DNA of 24,974 nucleotides from Asterionellopsis glacialis (taxonomy: Eukaryota; Bacillariophyta; Plagiogrammaphyceae; Rhaphoneidales; Asterionellopsidaceae). Position 1 is the stretch's first letter; every line of letters begins with the position of its first letter. Below, one piece after another: positions 17,394-24,974 of this stretch. Below the pieces are notes generated by a model. That model had not been told where the DNA came from and did no database searches. It worked only from the letters and a program-made list of their open reading frames with translations. The translations under genes were made by a program, and so were the position numbers. Where the stretch lies: contig WKLE02002992.1 in the NCBI GenBank assembly GCA_014885115.2, positions 1 through 24,974 of the forward strand. Reading direction: 5' to 3'.

Positions 17394-18166
17394 TATGTTC
17401 CTATCTAACGGTTGTGTATGGGACAACTTAGTTCAAATGAAAGTCTGATTTGTCAAAATTGACATCGTTGTGAGTCTTGTAAGGAGTAAATAATTTTTGA
17501 TGAATCTTTTGTGTAGCCCTTCTGTAGTTCAATTCGTAGGATTCCTTTTTCCTTCTTGCAAATCCGGGCAGTATGGAACGAAATCCTGTAAAAATAGCGT
17601 AGAAATTACTTAGGCGGATGTACCTGTACCAGTAAGCGTAAGGTACAGTCAATAGGAGCTGGTACCTGTACGGTGTACGACATCGCTGATTATGCCGACT
17701 TCGTTGAAATTTAACTTATCTGGTGAAACTACGTAGAAGTTCCGTTTTGTCGACTAATGTCAAAACAGCTTTGCTTTAGGGATATAAAATAATTGATATG
17801 AAAATTCATGACGAATTGAAACGATACCTGTCCGTATGAGCACTAGAGTATAAGTTCGAAGAGGTACCCCTACTACTAGAGAGTCCTACTAGAGTAATAA
17901 GTCTCTACATGGTAGAGAGAGAACCAATACCTCTAATGAAGAACCACCAAAAACGACTTCGTATTGTTGCTTCAGATCTTGGATAAATCCTCTCTCTAAG
18001 AAAGAGAGTCCTCTATTTTATTTATAACCAAGAAATTCCATCCTCATGCTGTCTGTCTCCCCCCGATCTACTCTGGAAGACCAAATTACAAGAAACACAG
18101 TTTGTAAGACTGCAATCATTATTTCTCGCAGTGCATGAATGAACGAATCTGTTCCGCAAGGTTGAC

Positions 18167-20732
18167 ATGGTACAAATAGACGAAGAAAACGAGATTGACA
18201 AATCATCCGAAGATCAAAGTGTGGGTGCTGAAGACGAAAATATATCAAGTCCAATACCTCCGAACAATGATTTCACTGGACCAACTTCAATCAACTCTGT
18301 TGCACCACTTCCATCTGCTTCTTTGCATGTTTCCTTCAGCACGGAAGAAATCACTAGCGAGTCAGCGACCATTGACCGGTCCATTCAACAACATGGTGAT
18401 GATAGAAACAGCAATAGATTTTTAAGACCTGGAGCATTTTACGATAGTAATATTGCAGTTGGACAAATACCAGCTTGGGCTCGTCGCCGATTGGCAGACT
18501 CAAGACGAAACGGAATTTGGGATTCTCAACGACGCTTTAGCTCTGAAGGGTCCAATCTATCTATACCTAATGATAGTTTCTATTCTTCTAGTGTTGTTGC
18601 AACAGTGGTGGACGAGGAAGAATTGGAGAATGCAGTGCGTGCAGATCTTATCAGGACATCCACAGCAGCTGAGGTTGTTTCTGCATCTGACGTCTTCGTT
18701 GCTAACGAGCAGAGAATAGATAATAGGCAATGTTGGATATATATGATGGCATTGATCATCCTTGTAATAGGCGTACTATTTGCTTTGTTAGTTACAGTAT
18801 CTGTAGAAAACAACGAAGATGACTTGGGCGTGATAATTGCCCCAACTATGAGCCCGACTTTAACTCTGCTACCAACCCTAGCATCCTTGAATATGAATGG
18901 TATTCTTCGCTGCGGAATTGTCCATGAAGAAACGAATCTTTCGGTAGAAACATATTTTGTAAGCGCACATGAAATTCAATTGGATTGTGGATTCCTTGGA
19001 CATGTTATTCTAACATGCGCTCATTTTTCCCTTTTGATTTTTGTAGTGCCGGGCATTGGCTGCTGCTGTTTTTGGTAACAGTTCACAAGTCCAATTTGTT
19101 CAAACTAGTTATGAAAAAAGATGGAAGGATCTCGCCGATAGGGAGATTGATGTTCTCACGGCGTTATCGTCTCATACAATGGAGCGCGATGTAAACGAGG
19201 TAAATATTATTTCTGAATAGTTTTCACCACTAAATACAAATGATGATAGCTAATATCGTTTTACTGCTCTGTTATTATAAACCAGGGAGGTACTCAGGTT
19301 GGATTTTCCTTTACAGCACCGTTGTTTTTTGATGGCCTTCAATTTGGTGGCCATTCATTTGAGGTCGATTGTTGTGACAATTTGGATGTTTATTTCCCCA
19401 AATGTGCCTCTGTCCGAATTTGCGCCCCAGCGGGGACAACAATTGTGGCAACTCTCCGCGATATTGTGCCAGACTTTAACATAGTCGAAGCTCCAAATGA
19501 TAAATTACTTGAATACTACAAGACCGACAAGTGTAATGTTATTGCGCATATACGTTGGACTCTGGCTCCGTACGAAAAAGAATTGAACAATGGCAGCGAC
19601 CCTGGAGGAAACGAATTTATTATTGGAGAAAATCTGTTCTCGAAAGAGCCGACATCATTGGTAACTAGACAAGACGATCAACAGTGGTCAGATTTTGTTA
19701 GATGGATAGTGCAAGCAGTGTTCGCTGCAGAGGAGCTCAATATTTCCAGCAAGACAGCAAACGACTTTGTACCTGCACGTACTACTGTTTTTGGTGAGCA
19801 ATATCAAGATATGTTCACAAATGCAATTGAAGCTGTTGGCAGTTATAAAGACATGTACGACAAAATTCTCAGGAATCGTGTTCCTCGGACAGGTTTGAAC
19901 TTGCCAAACAATGGAAGTACAGGACTTATTTTTTCGCTACCTCTTGGATCAATACGTGATACTCAAGGTCTCACGCCTTCGAATGGATCATTATTATATA
20001 AAATTCTACAAAGGGGCTTCATCCGTTGTGGTAATACAATCGATCAGCATATTTGGATGGATTTAGGTATGGAATATTGTTATGCTCTTGCAGCAAGCCT
20101 TTTTGGAGGTGATCGCAGCAAAATTGAATTTGTCAATAAAACAACAGAAACTGATGCTTTTCAAGCTTTGAACGACCACAAGGTGGATGTCATATCAGGA
20201 GTCCCGATCACTTTGCAGGCTGACGTGAATGAAACCACTACAGGTAAAGGATACACATTCTCACAACCTTACTTCTACGAAAATTTTGAAAACCAAATTT
20301 TCCAAATGTAAGTTCTACTTTGAATACCACAGGGACCAGAATTGTGTATGGTATTTTAGTTAGAGGAATGTGCTGACACTTGTTATCATTTTGTTTTAAA
20401 AATCAACCTTACTTTTCATTATGCATAGTTCTAGATCTTCGATTGCTTTGGTGACACGAGAGGATGATGCTCAATGGTCTGATTTTGTATTTTGGATAGT
20501 ATCCTGCACATTTTTTGCGGAAGAACGTGCTATCACCAAAGCTCGTTCAACAGATATGCCCTTGGTAAATCTTTTTGGATCAAACTTGACCGGTATGTTT
20601 CAACATGCAATCTCTGCCGTGGGAAATTATGGGGAAATGTTCAATCGTACCGTGAAGATTCCCCGACAAATGCGGAACAAGTTGAATGTGAATCCATTTG
20701 GACCACAACAACATTCATTGTTCGGGTATTAA
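18167..20732 (+). CDS. Single-pass membrane protein with two SBP_bac_3-like domains (four exons)
   Basis: Exons 18167-18958, 19047-19199, 19286-20307 and 20429-20732 give 756 aa. Introns are 88, 86 and 121 bp, with donors GTAAGC, GTAAAT and GTAAGT. A Ser/Glu-rich cytoplasmic N-terminus is followed by one membrane helix (about 190-213), then a stalk with APTMSPT. Domain 1 (about 243-540) follows the amino-acid-binding SBP_bac_3 order: NGILRCGI, CRALAAAVFG, TMERDV, VGFSFTAPLFFDGLQFGG, CAPAGTT, SLVTRQDDQQWSDFV, TVFGEQYQDMF. Domain 2 (about 548-756) repeats GFIRCG, FSQPYFY and ALVTREDDAQWSDFV but jumps from FSQPYFY to ALVTRE in about 15 residues where domain 1 uses about 109, so most of one lobe is missing. 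Such proteins, with bacterial ABC-transporter binding domains outside the cell, recur in diatoms; ligand and role are unknown. Intron 1 was chosen for its canonical donor, CTAAC branch site and frame. A 43-bp alternative with donor GTTATT is also in frame. Confidence 0.8.
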
Positions 20733-20865
20733 AATAATGACCATACCACCCCAATTTCATATTAAGTCGAAAGTGATGGCACACACCAATCATTATATCA
20801 CGACAAAATATATCCGAACTATGCTTCCGTTCGAGAGTATTAAAACACCTTTACCTTTGGATTGC

Positions 20866-23800
20866 TCACAATTCTGCTTCTGCTGCATTATCAAGAGTTT
20901 TCAAGGAAGAAGACGACGAAGTATCGTCACGCCCACCATCCTTGGCAAGGCGGAAAGCTTTCAAAATGGAATCATTCACCTTATTTTCACTAGAGGCTGC
21001 CTGGAAAACTGTTCGTGCGAGTTCCAGTCGCCGATCTGGTGCATCTGGGAGCAAATGGATACAGCAATACAATAAGGCGGCATAACTCTTCGATGTTGGT
21101 CGGACACCACGTGCAATCATGCGATTGTAGGCATCAAATGCTATTTCAAGTGCAATGTCTCTATCTGAGGGAAGGCGAGTTTTACTGCAAGTTTCTATCA
21201 CGCTATTGTAATCAAAAGCAACGGGACGGAGGGAATCTTTGTACGGTTCTAAAGAATCATCATTTCGAGCAGTAAGTGTTTCCTCGTCCACTTGACTCCA
21301 GAGCTTCATATTGGGACCACCAATAGGATCTTTGGGGAAGTTCAAAAATCCACTACCACTTTGTGTTTCCATGGACAATAGAATGCGGTATGCTCGTTCT
21401 GCAGCACCAGCTTGTCCTGCAGCTGCTGCCTCACACCAACATTGGATCGTAGATTGGTACGAATCACGTTGAATATCCCAATCATCCCCTGCAATACCAC
21501 TGTACATTTCCATTCTCGATAGTAATTCTTCTGCTCGATTGCCCCCTTGAGAAGATTTTGAACTTTTCCACATATTGAGAAGGAGCGTGAAGGTTTCTCT
21601 GTTTGGTCGCGACCAAGGATAATCTGACATTGAATCCAAAAGTTCATGGGCATACGACGAATTGACTGCAGCATCTCTCTTACATGAGTTGTCTATCCGA
21701 CCATTATCAGCATCATGGATACGCATCAGTTTCCGATTCTGATGTAACAGACCTCGTAATATGCCATTGTACGTAAACACATTGGGATAATTACATCGAT
21801 CACTATTTTGTTGCATATACCGAAGCAAACGTTTGGCCCGTTCCATTTTGTCAGGACGGCCAGATGATACATATAGGAAAATCAAATGATGAAAAACATT
21901 CAAATCAGGAACTTCAGATGTTGTTGGTAGCAATACCGAAGCATGCATATCATCATCGTCATTGGCATTCACCAGTTTTCGGAATGCTTCCTTTCCCATC
22001 CATAATTCCATTAAACTTTCGGCGCGTGCACACATATCAGGAAGTGCCTTAATACCAGGATTTGATAAGGTCTGCAAGACAAGATTGTAAGATATATGGG
22101 ATAACTGGTGCATTCGTCGTGATTCTCCTCCGCCTCCTCCTGTTGAGCCACCGCTGGCACTACTAGAATTACTGTTAGAATTTTTAGCATCCGCACCAGC
22201 AACATTTCGTTTCATCAAAACACTTTCACGCTTTTGCAATAACCATTCCGCTTGTTTGGCAGCTTGTACTTTAGCGGATTCATTCTTTTCAAAGAATGAT
22301 GCTAAACGGTAGGCACGCAATAGGGCATGGAAGAGAGATATACCCTGTCGTAATCCATACTTGTAATAAATCCGTTCCGCCTTTTTGGCAAATTCAAAAT
22401 TGCCCACATCTCCATGGGCCTGAAGGACAATTTCCAATACATGTGTGTCGGGAACAATATCATTTTGACTCATTACATCCAAAAGTTTGGACAAGCGATG
22501 GGCTCTACGGATTTCTTGTGTATTGCGACTGTTTCGAAGACCACCTAACCGTGCTCTCCAACGATAGATATCATCATTGTGTTCTTTTGTGGCCTCACCT
22601 TCAACCTTGGATATTATACCCACAGGAGTTTGATCGTACACAGTTTTCATAACATCACGGAATAACCGCACATTTGGTGCATAGGAAGGATCCAAGTGAG
22701 TTGCTGTAGTAGTTGTGGATGATGGTTGTCCGTTGATACTGCCGTCATCCTCATAAACGTCATTCTCGTGGCTGCTTTCTCCGTGTTTCCTCCCATCATT
22801 TATAACAAATACATGCTTTAACCAACCTGACCAACTATTTTTAGTAGACGAATCAGTCAAAGCTTGTTTGTGTTTAAGTTCTCTTTCATGTGCCTCTTTT
22901 ACAAGGCGTGTTCGATCAGATCGTAATTGAACAAATGCCATTAACAAATCTTCCGCAACATTATATGGAAGTATACGTTCATCTACTTCATTGTCTACTG
23001 TTACAGATGCCGTTGTCGATGTTGCGGAGTCGTTGTTGTCTTCTGTTCCAACTTTGTTGTTGTCGTCTTCAAAATCATCTTGTAATCCTTCTAGTTGTAT
23101 TGCCTGCTGTTTGGCCCATGTACCAATCAATCGTTGCATAAGTCGACATATTTCAGCAAAGGATTGTTCAGAAGCGTGTAGGTGTTTTAATGAAATAGTG
23201 CCATTGTTCGAAGTATCCTTGACTTTAGTTGCTGTGTCAATATTGTTTCCTTCTATGAATTGGTTATGACGATCATGTAAACTTTGTAACAAATGTCGAA
23301 TCATAATGGATTCATTTGAAACATTATTTTTATTATTGATATCATTTTTTTCACCACCGTTGTCATTGTTGTAAAATTGATCATGTGGTGGAGCATGAGT
23401 TGTATTTTCTTCAAATACAGTTTTTTGATATTGTTGAAGTAATTGATTTAAATTTTGTTGCATAATTTCAATTTTACGTTCACGAAAGAAACGTTGTGAT
23501 GGTTCATTCTCATCATAATAGCTTGAAGAAGAACGATGTTTGAACGAATATCGTCCACCAACACTTCCTCCTCTATGATTATTTGTTTCTTGTTGTTCTT
23601 GAAACGAAGAAGAAGAGTCATTTTGGAATGATGATTCAAACATATTAGAAGATGTTGCAGTAGCAACGCCATTGCTGTCCCTACCACCAAAAGTATTTTG
23701 GTTTGTACCTGTCCGTTGTTTAGATCTATTGTAATGTCTACTGCGACTACTATCAATACCTTTATGTCCTCTGGAATGACTTCGTTTTGTAGCAGAACCT

Positions 23801-24183
23801 ACTCCAGTATAAGAGGGAGAACCACTTCGACTTTTGGGGTGGAATCCTCCTGGTCGTCGTTTTTTGTGTAGATGAGATGCTGAACGAGAATCTTTCCGAT
23901 TACCAAAGTGTTGTTGCTGGTGATTTTGTTGTTGTTCGTCAAATTTACGATACGCTTGTGGAACCCAATAAGCATTTCGTGAATACGAACGAATGCCTAG
24001 TATTCTTGTCGTAGGATATTGATGAAATTTAGACGCCTCAAGTAGTAACCCTTGTGTACCTCCTTGTCTTGTTAAATTCGGAATTCTTCTTATTTGTCGA
24101 CTTGAAGTTGTGGCTGTTGTCGTGGACATCCAAAAGGAAGGAGGACGACGCATACCGAAAAATAAAAGTTGTTGTGATGACAT
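20866..24183 (-). CDS. Large pentatricopeptide-repeat (PPR) protein, probably mitochondrial
   Basis: A single-exon 1105-aa frame. The first 70 residues are rich in Arg, Ser and Thr and poor in acidic residues (MRRPPSFW, RQIRRIPNLTRQ), typical of a mitochondrial presequence. Residues about 70-500 are low-complexity, rich in Ser, Asn, Gln and Asp (HRGGSVGG, DNNDSATSTTAS). From about 550 to 1090 there are degenerate helical PPR repeats: LDVMSQNDIVPDTHVLEIVLQAHGD, VFHHLIFLYVSSGRPDKMERAKRLL, NVFTYNGILRGLLH, NRETFTLLLNMWKS, DYNSVIETCSK and PTSKSYAALLYCC. A Gly-rich insert (STGGGGGES) interrupts the array. PPR proteins bind organelle RNA one base per repeat and act in its processing or translation. 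The RNA target cannot be predicted here. A short paralogous piece occurs at 24926-24974. Confidence 0.85.
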   Translation of the reverse strand: MSSQQLLFFGMRRPPSFWMSTTTATTSSRQIRRIPNLTRQGGTQGLLLEASKFHQYPTTRILGIRSYSRNAYWVPQAYRKFDEQQQNHQQQHFGNRKDSRSASHLHKKRRPGGFHPKSRSGSPSYTGVGSATKRSHSRGHKGIDSSRSRHYNRSKQRTGTNQNTFGGRDSNGVATATSSNMFESSFQNDSSSSFQEQQETNNHRGGSVGGRYSFKHRSSSSYYDENEPSQRFFRERKIEIMQQNLNQLLQQYQKTVFEENTTHAPPHDQFYNNDNGGEKNDINNKNNVSNESIMIRHLLQSLHDRHNQFIEGNNIDTATKVKDTSNNGTISLKHLHASEQSFAEICRLMQRLIGTWAKQQAIQLEGLQDDFEDDNNKVGTEDNNDSATSTTASVTVDNEVDERILPYNVAEDLLMAFVQLRSDRTRLVKEAHERELKHKQALTDSSTKNSWSGWLKHVFVINDGRKHGESSHENDVYEDDGSINGQPSSTTTTATHLDPSYAPNVRLFRDVMKTVYDQTPVGIISKVEGEATKEHNDDIYRWRARLGGLRNSRNTQEIRRAHRLSKLLDVMSQNDIVPDTHVLEIVLQAHGDVGNFEFAKKAERIYYKYGLRQGISLFHALLRAYRLASFFEKNESAKVQAAKQAEWLLQKRESVLMKRNVAGADAKNSNSNSSSASGGSTGGGGGESRRMHQLSHISYNLVLQTLSNPGIKALPDMCARAESLMELWMGKEAFRKLVNANDDDDMHASVLLPTTSEVPDLNVFHHLIFLYVSSGRPDKMERAKRLLRYMQQNSDRCNYPNVFTYNGILRGLLHQNRKLMRIHDADNGRIDNSCKRDAAVNSSYAHELLDSMSDYPWSRPNRETFTLLLNMWKSSKSSQGGNRAEELLSRMEMYSGIAGDDWDIQRDSYQSTIQCWCEAAAAGQAGAAERAYRILLSMETQSGSGFLNFPKDPIGGPNMKLWSQVDEETLTARNDDSLEPYKDSLRPVAFDYNSVIETCSKTRLPSDRDIALEIAFDAYNRMIARGVRPTSKSYAALLYCCIHLLPDAPDRRLELARTVFQAASSENKVNDSILKAFRLAKDGGRDDTSSSSSLKTLDNAAEAEL

Positions 24184-24483
24184 TTTTCTTTCTGAATTTT
24201 AGGATTCTAATGCTAATATTTTGGTGCTATCGATGGTGTACAATCATTTCCTAAAGGAGATCACTACTCTATGCATGCAAAATTTGGTTGCGTTAGTCCC
24301 AGTGTTATTGACTGTTGTCGACAGCTCTACTGAGTATCTCGTCCTACTGATATGATTGGAGTTGTGACGGTTTGGCTGTGATGGGAAATTTTTTTTTGCA
24401 GTTTCTTATTTTTCCGTTCTGGCTCTTTCAGAGTTTCCCCCCAAAACGAAGGGTGTCCAATAACCCTCTGCACATCTCTCAAA

Positions 24484-24750
24484 ATGAATCGAAGGCGCAA
24501 TATCGCGCGTTCGAAATATCTTTCATCCTCTCTCCTCGGTTGTCAAATGTTTGGGAGTGTTTCTTTACCGGTGGAGACTCTAGAGACTGAACCAGAGAAG
24601 AAATGCCTTGCTCACTGCATTATATTTTCACAAAGACTACTTACTATGAATGCGCTAATAGAAAAATTAAAAACAATTACATGCAAGAATGAACAATGCC
24701 AAAGATCTCTCCAGTCAATTCTTAATCGTCGAAAATATCTTTGCGTCTAA
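24484..24750 (+). CDS. Doubtful small ORF (88 aa)
   Basis: An ATG-started frame of 88 codons lies alone in the 791-bp gap after the PPR gene start. It begins with a basic MNRRRNIARSK and has three Cys in its second half, but I recognise no domain, signal or paralog and see no intron. It could be a small lineage-specific gene or chance. The remainder of 24184-24925 is AT-rich with no other gene seen and should contain the PPR promoter. Confidence 0.18.
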   Translation: MNRRRNIARSKYLSSSLLGCQMFGSVSLPVETLETEPEKKCLAHCIIFSQRLLTMNALIEKLKTITCKNEQCQRSLQSILNRRKYLCV

Positions 24751-24925
24751 TAAGAAAGCAGTGACAATGTTAAAAATTATTCTTTGTTAGAGAAACCTGA
24801 TTATATTAAAATCTTACGTTATGGTACAGCGTAGATCTTTATCATCTACAGTACACGTACAATGATTTTCGGCCTACTCGCGACCTTTACTTTGTTTGAG
24901 AAACATTACAATTTTTACTCAATTT

Positions 24926-24974
24926 TTCAACCTTGGATAGTACACCCACAGGAGTTTGATCGTGCACTGTCGAC
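24926..24974 (-). pseudogene. Partial copy of an internal PPR-gene segment, cut by window edge
   Basis: On the minus strand the last 49 bp read TVHDQTPVGVLSKVE, nearly identical to TVYDQTPVGIISKVE encoded at about 22599-22643 inside the PPR gene. By eye the DNA differs at about five positions. Downstream on the minus strand the match stops, and the frame reaches a stop about 13 codons later without resembling the parent. This may be the end of a tandem paralog continuing past the window, or a broken duplicate. Confidence 0.6.

Noticed and set aside
17428..17652. 74-codon minus-strand frame in the gap before the SBP gene
   Set aside because: No ATG start and no recognisable motif; composition fits AT-rich non-coding DNA.
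19047..19078. Reading through the first SBP-gene intron to a stop at 19078
   Set aside because: It ends the protein with a hydrophobic tail and loses the conserved CRALAAAVFG, which a canonical splice restores.

Overview
The window is nuclear DNA of a diatom (or close stramenopile). The evidence is GT-AG introns of 75-171 bp (one of 611 bp), N-terminal presequences with the ASA|F motif that targets proteins across the four plastid membranes of secondary red plastids, a serine/proline-stalked protein with bacterial-type SBP_bac_3 domains of a kind common in diatoms, and ordinary eukaryotic genes (ATG7, NAA10, PPR) packed on both strands. The species cannot be named from the sequence alone.

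Layout, left to right. 1-1010: a broken, frame-shifted coding remnant of unknown origin with a CCTCAA microsatellite. 1317-3071 (-): GxGD intramembrane aspartyl protease of the signal peptide peptidase family with a possible plastid presequence. 3487-3918 (+): relic of the C-terminal part of a class I terpene synthase, with an in-frame stop. 4049-5917 (-): two-exon SAM methyltransferase (Methyltransf_32 type). 6613-7371 (+): two-exon SHAQKYF-like MYB protein. 7684-10187 (-): plastid ferredoxin-type sulfite reductase, whose single long intron carries a tandem duplication. 10188-11982: gene-free, with 13 GTAC sites in about 340 bp. 11983-12222 (-): 79-aa plastid-targeted protein of unknown function. 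12731-13273 (+): ankyrin-repeat protein. 13784-14447 (+): NAA10, the NatA catalytic subunit, two exons. 14660-16810 (-): ATG7, the autophagy E1 enzyme. 16811-18166: gene-free, with a MITE-like element at about 17206-17393. 18167-20732 (+): four-exon single-pass membrane protein with two extracytoplasmic SBP_bac_3 domains, the second missing about 95 residues. 20866-24183 (-): large PPR protein, probably mitochondrial. 24184-24974: mostly non-coding, ending in a fragment highly similar to part of the PPR gene.

The genes do not form a pathway or operon. They are independent housekeeping genes (plastid sulfur assimilation, N-terminal acetylation, autophagy, organelle RNA metabolism) mixed with lineage-specific ones. 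The least expected items are the terpene-synthase relic, the intronic tandem duplication with an open frame, the GTAC cluster upstream of sulfite reductase, the SBP-domain membrane protein with a collapsed second domain, and the PPR paralog fragment at the right edge. I did not find a convincing new multi-gene system.
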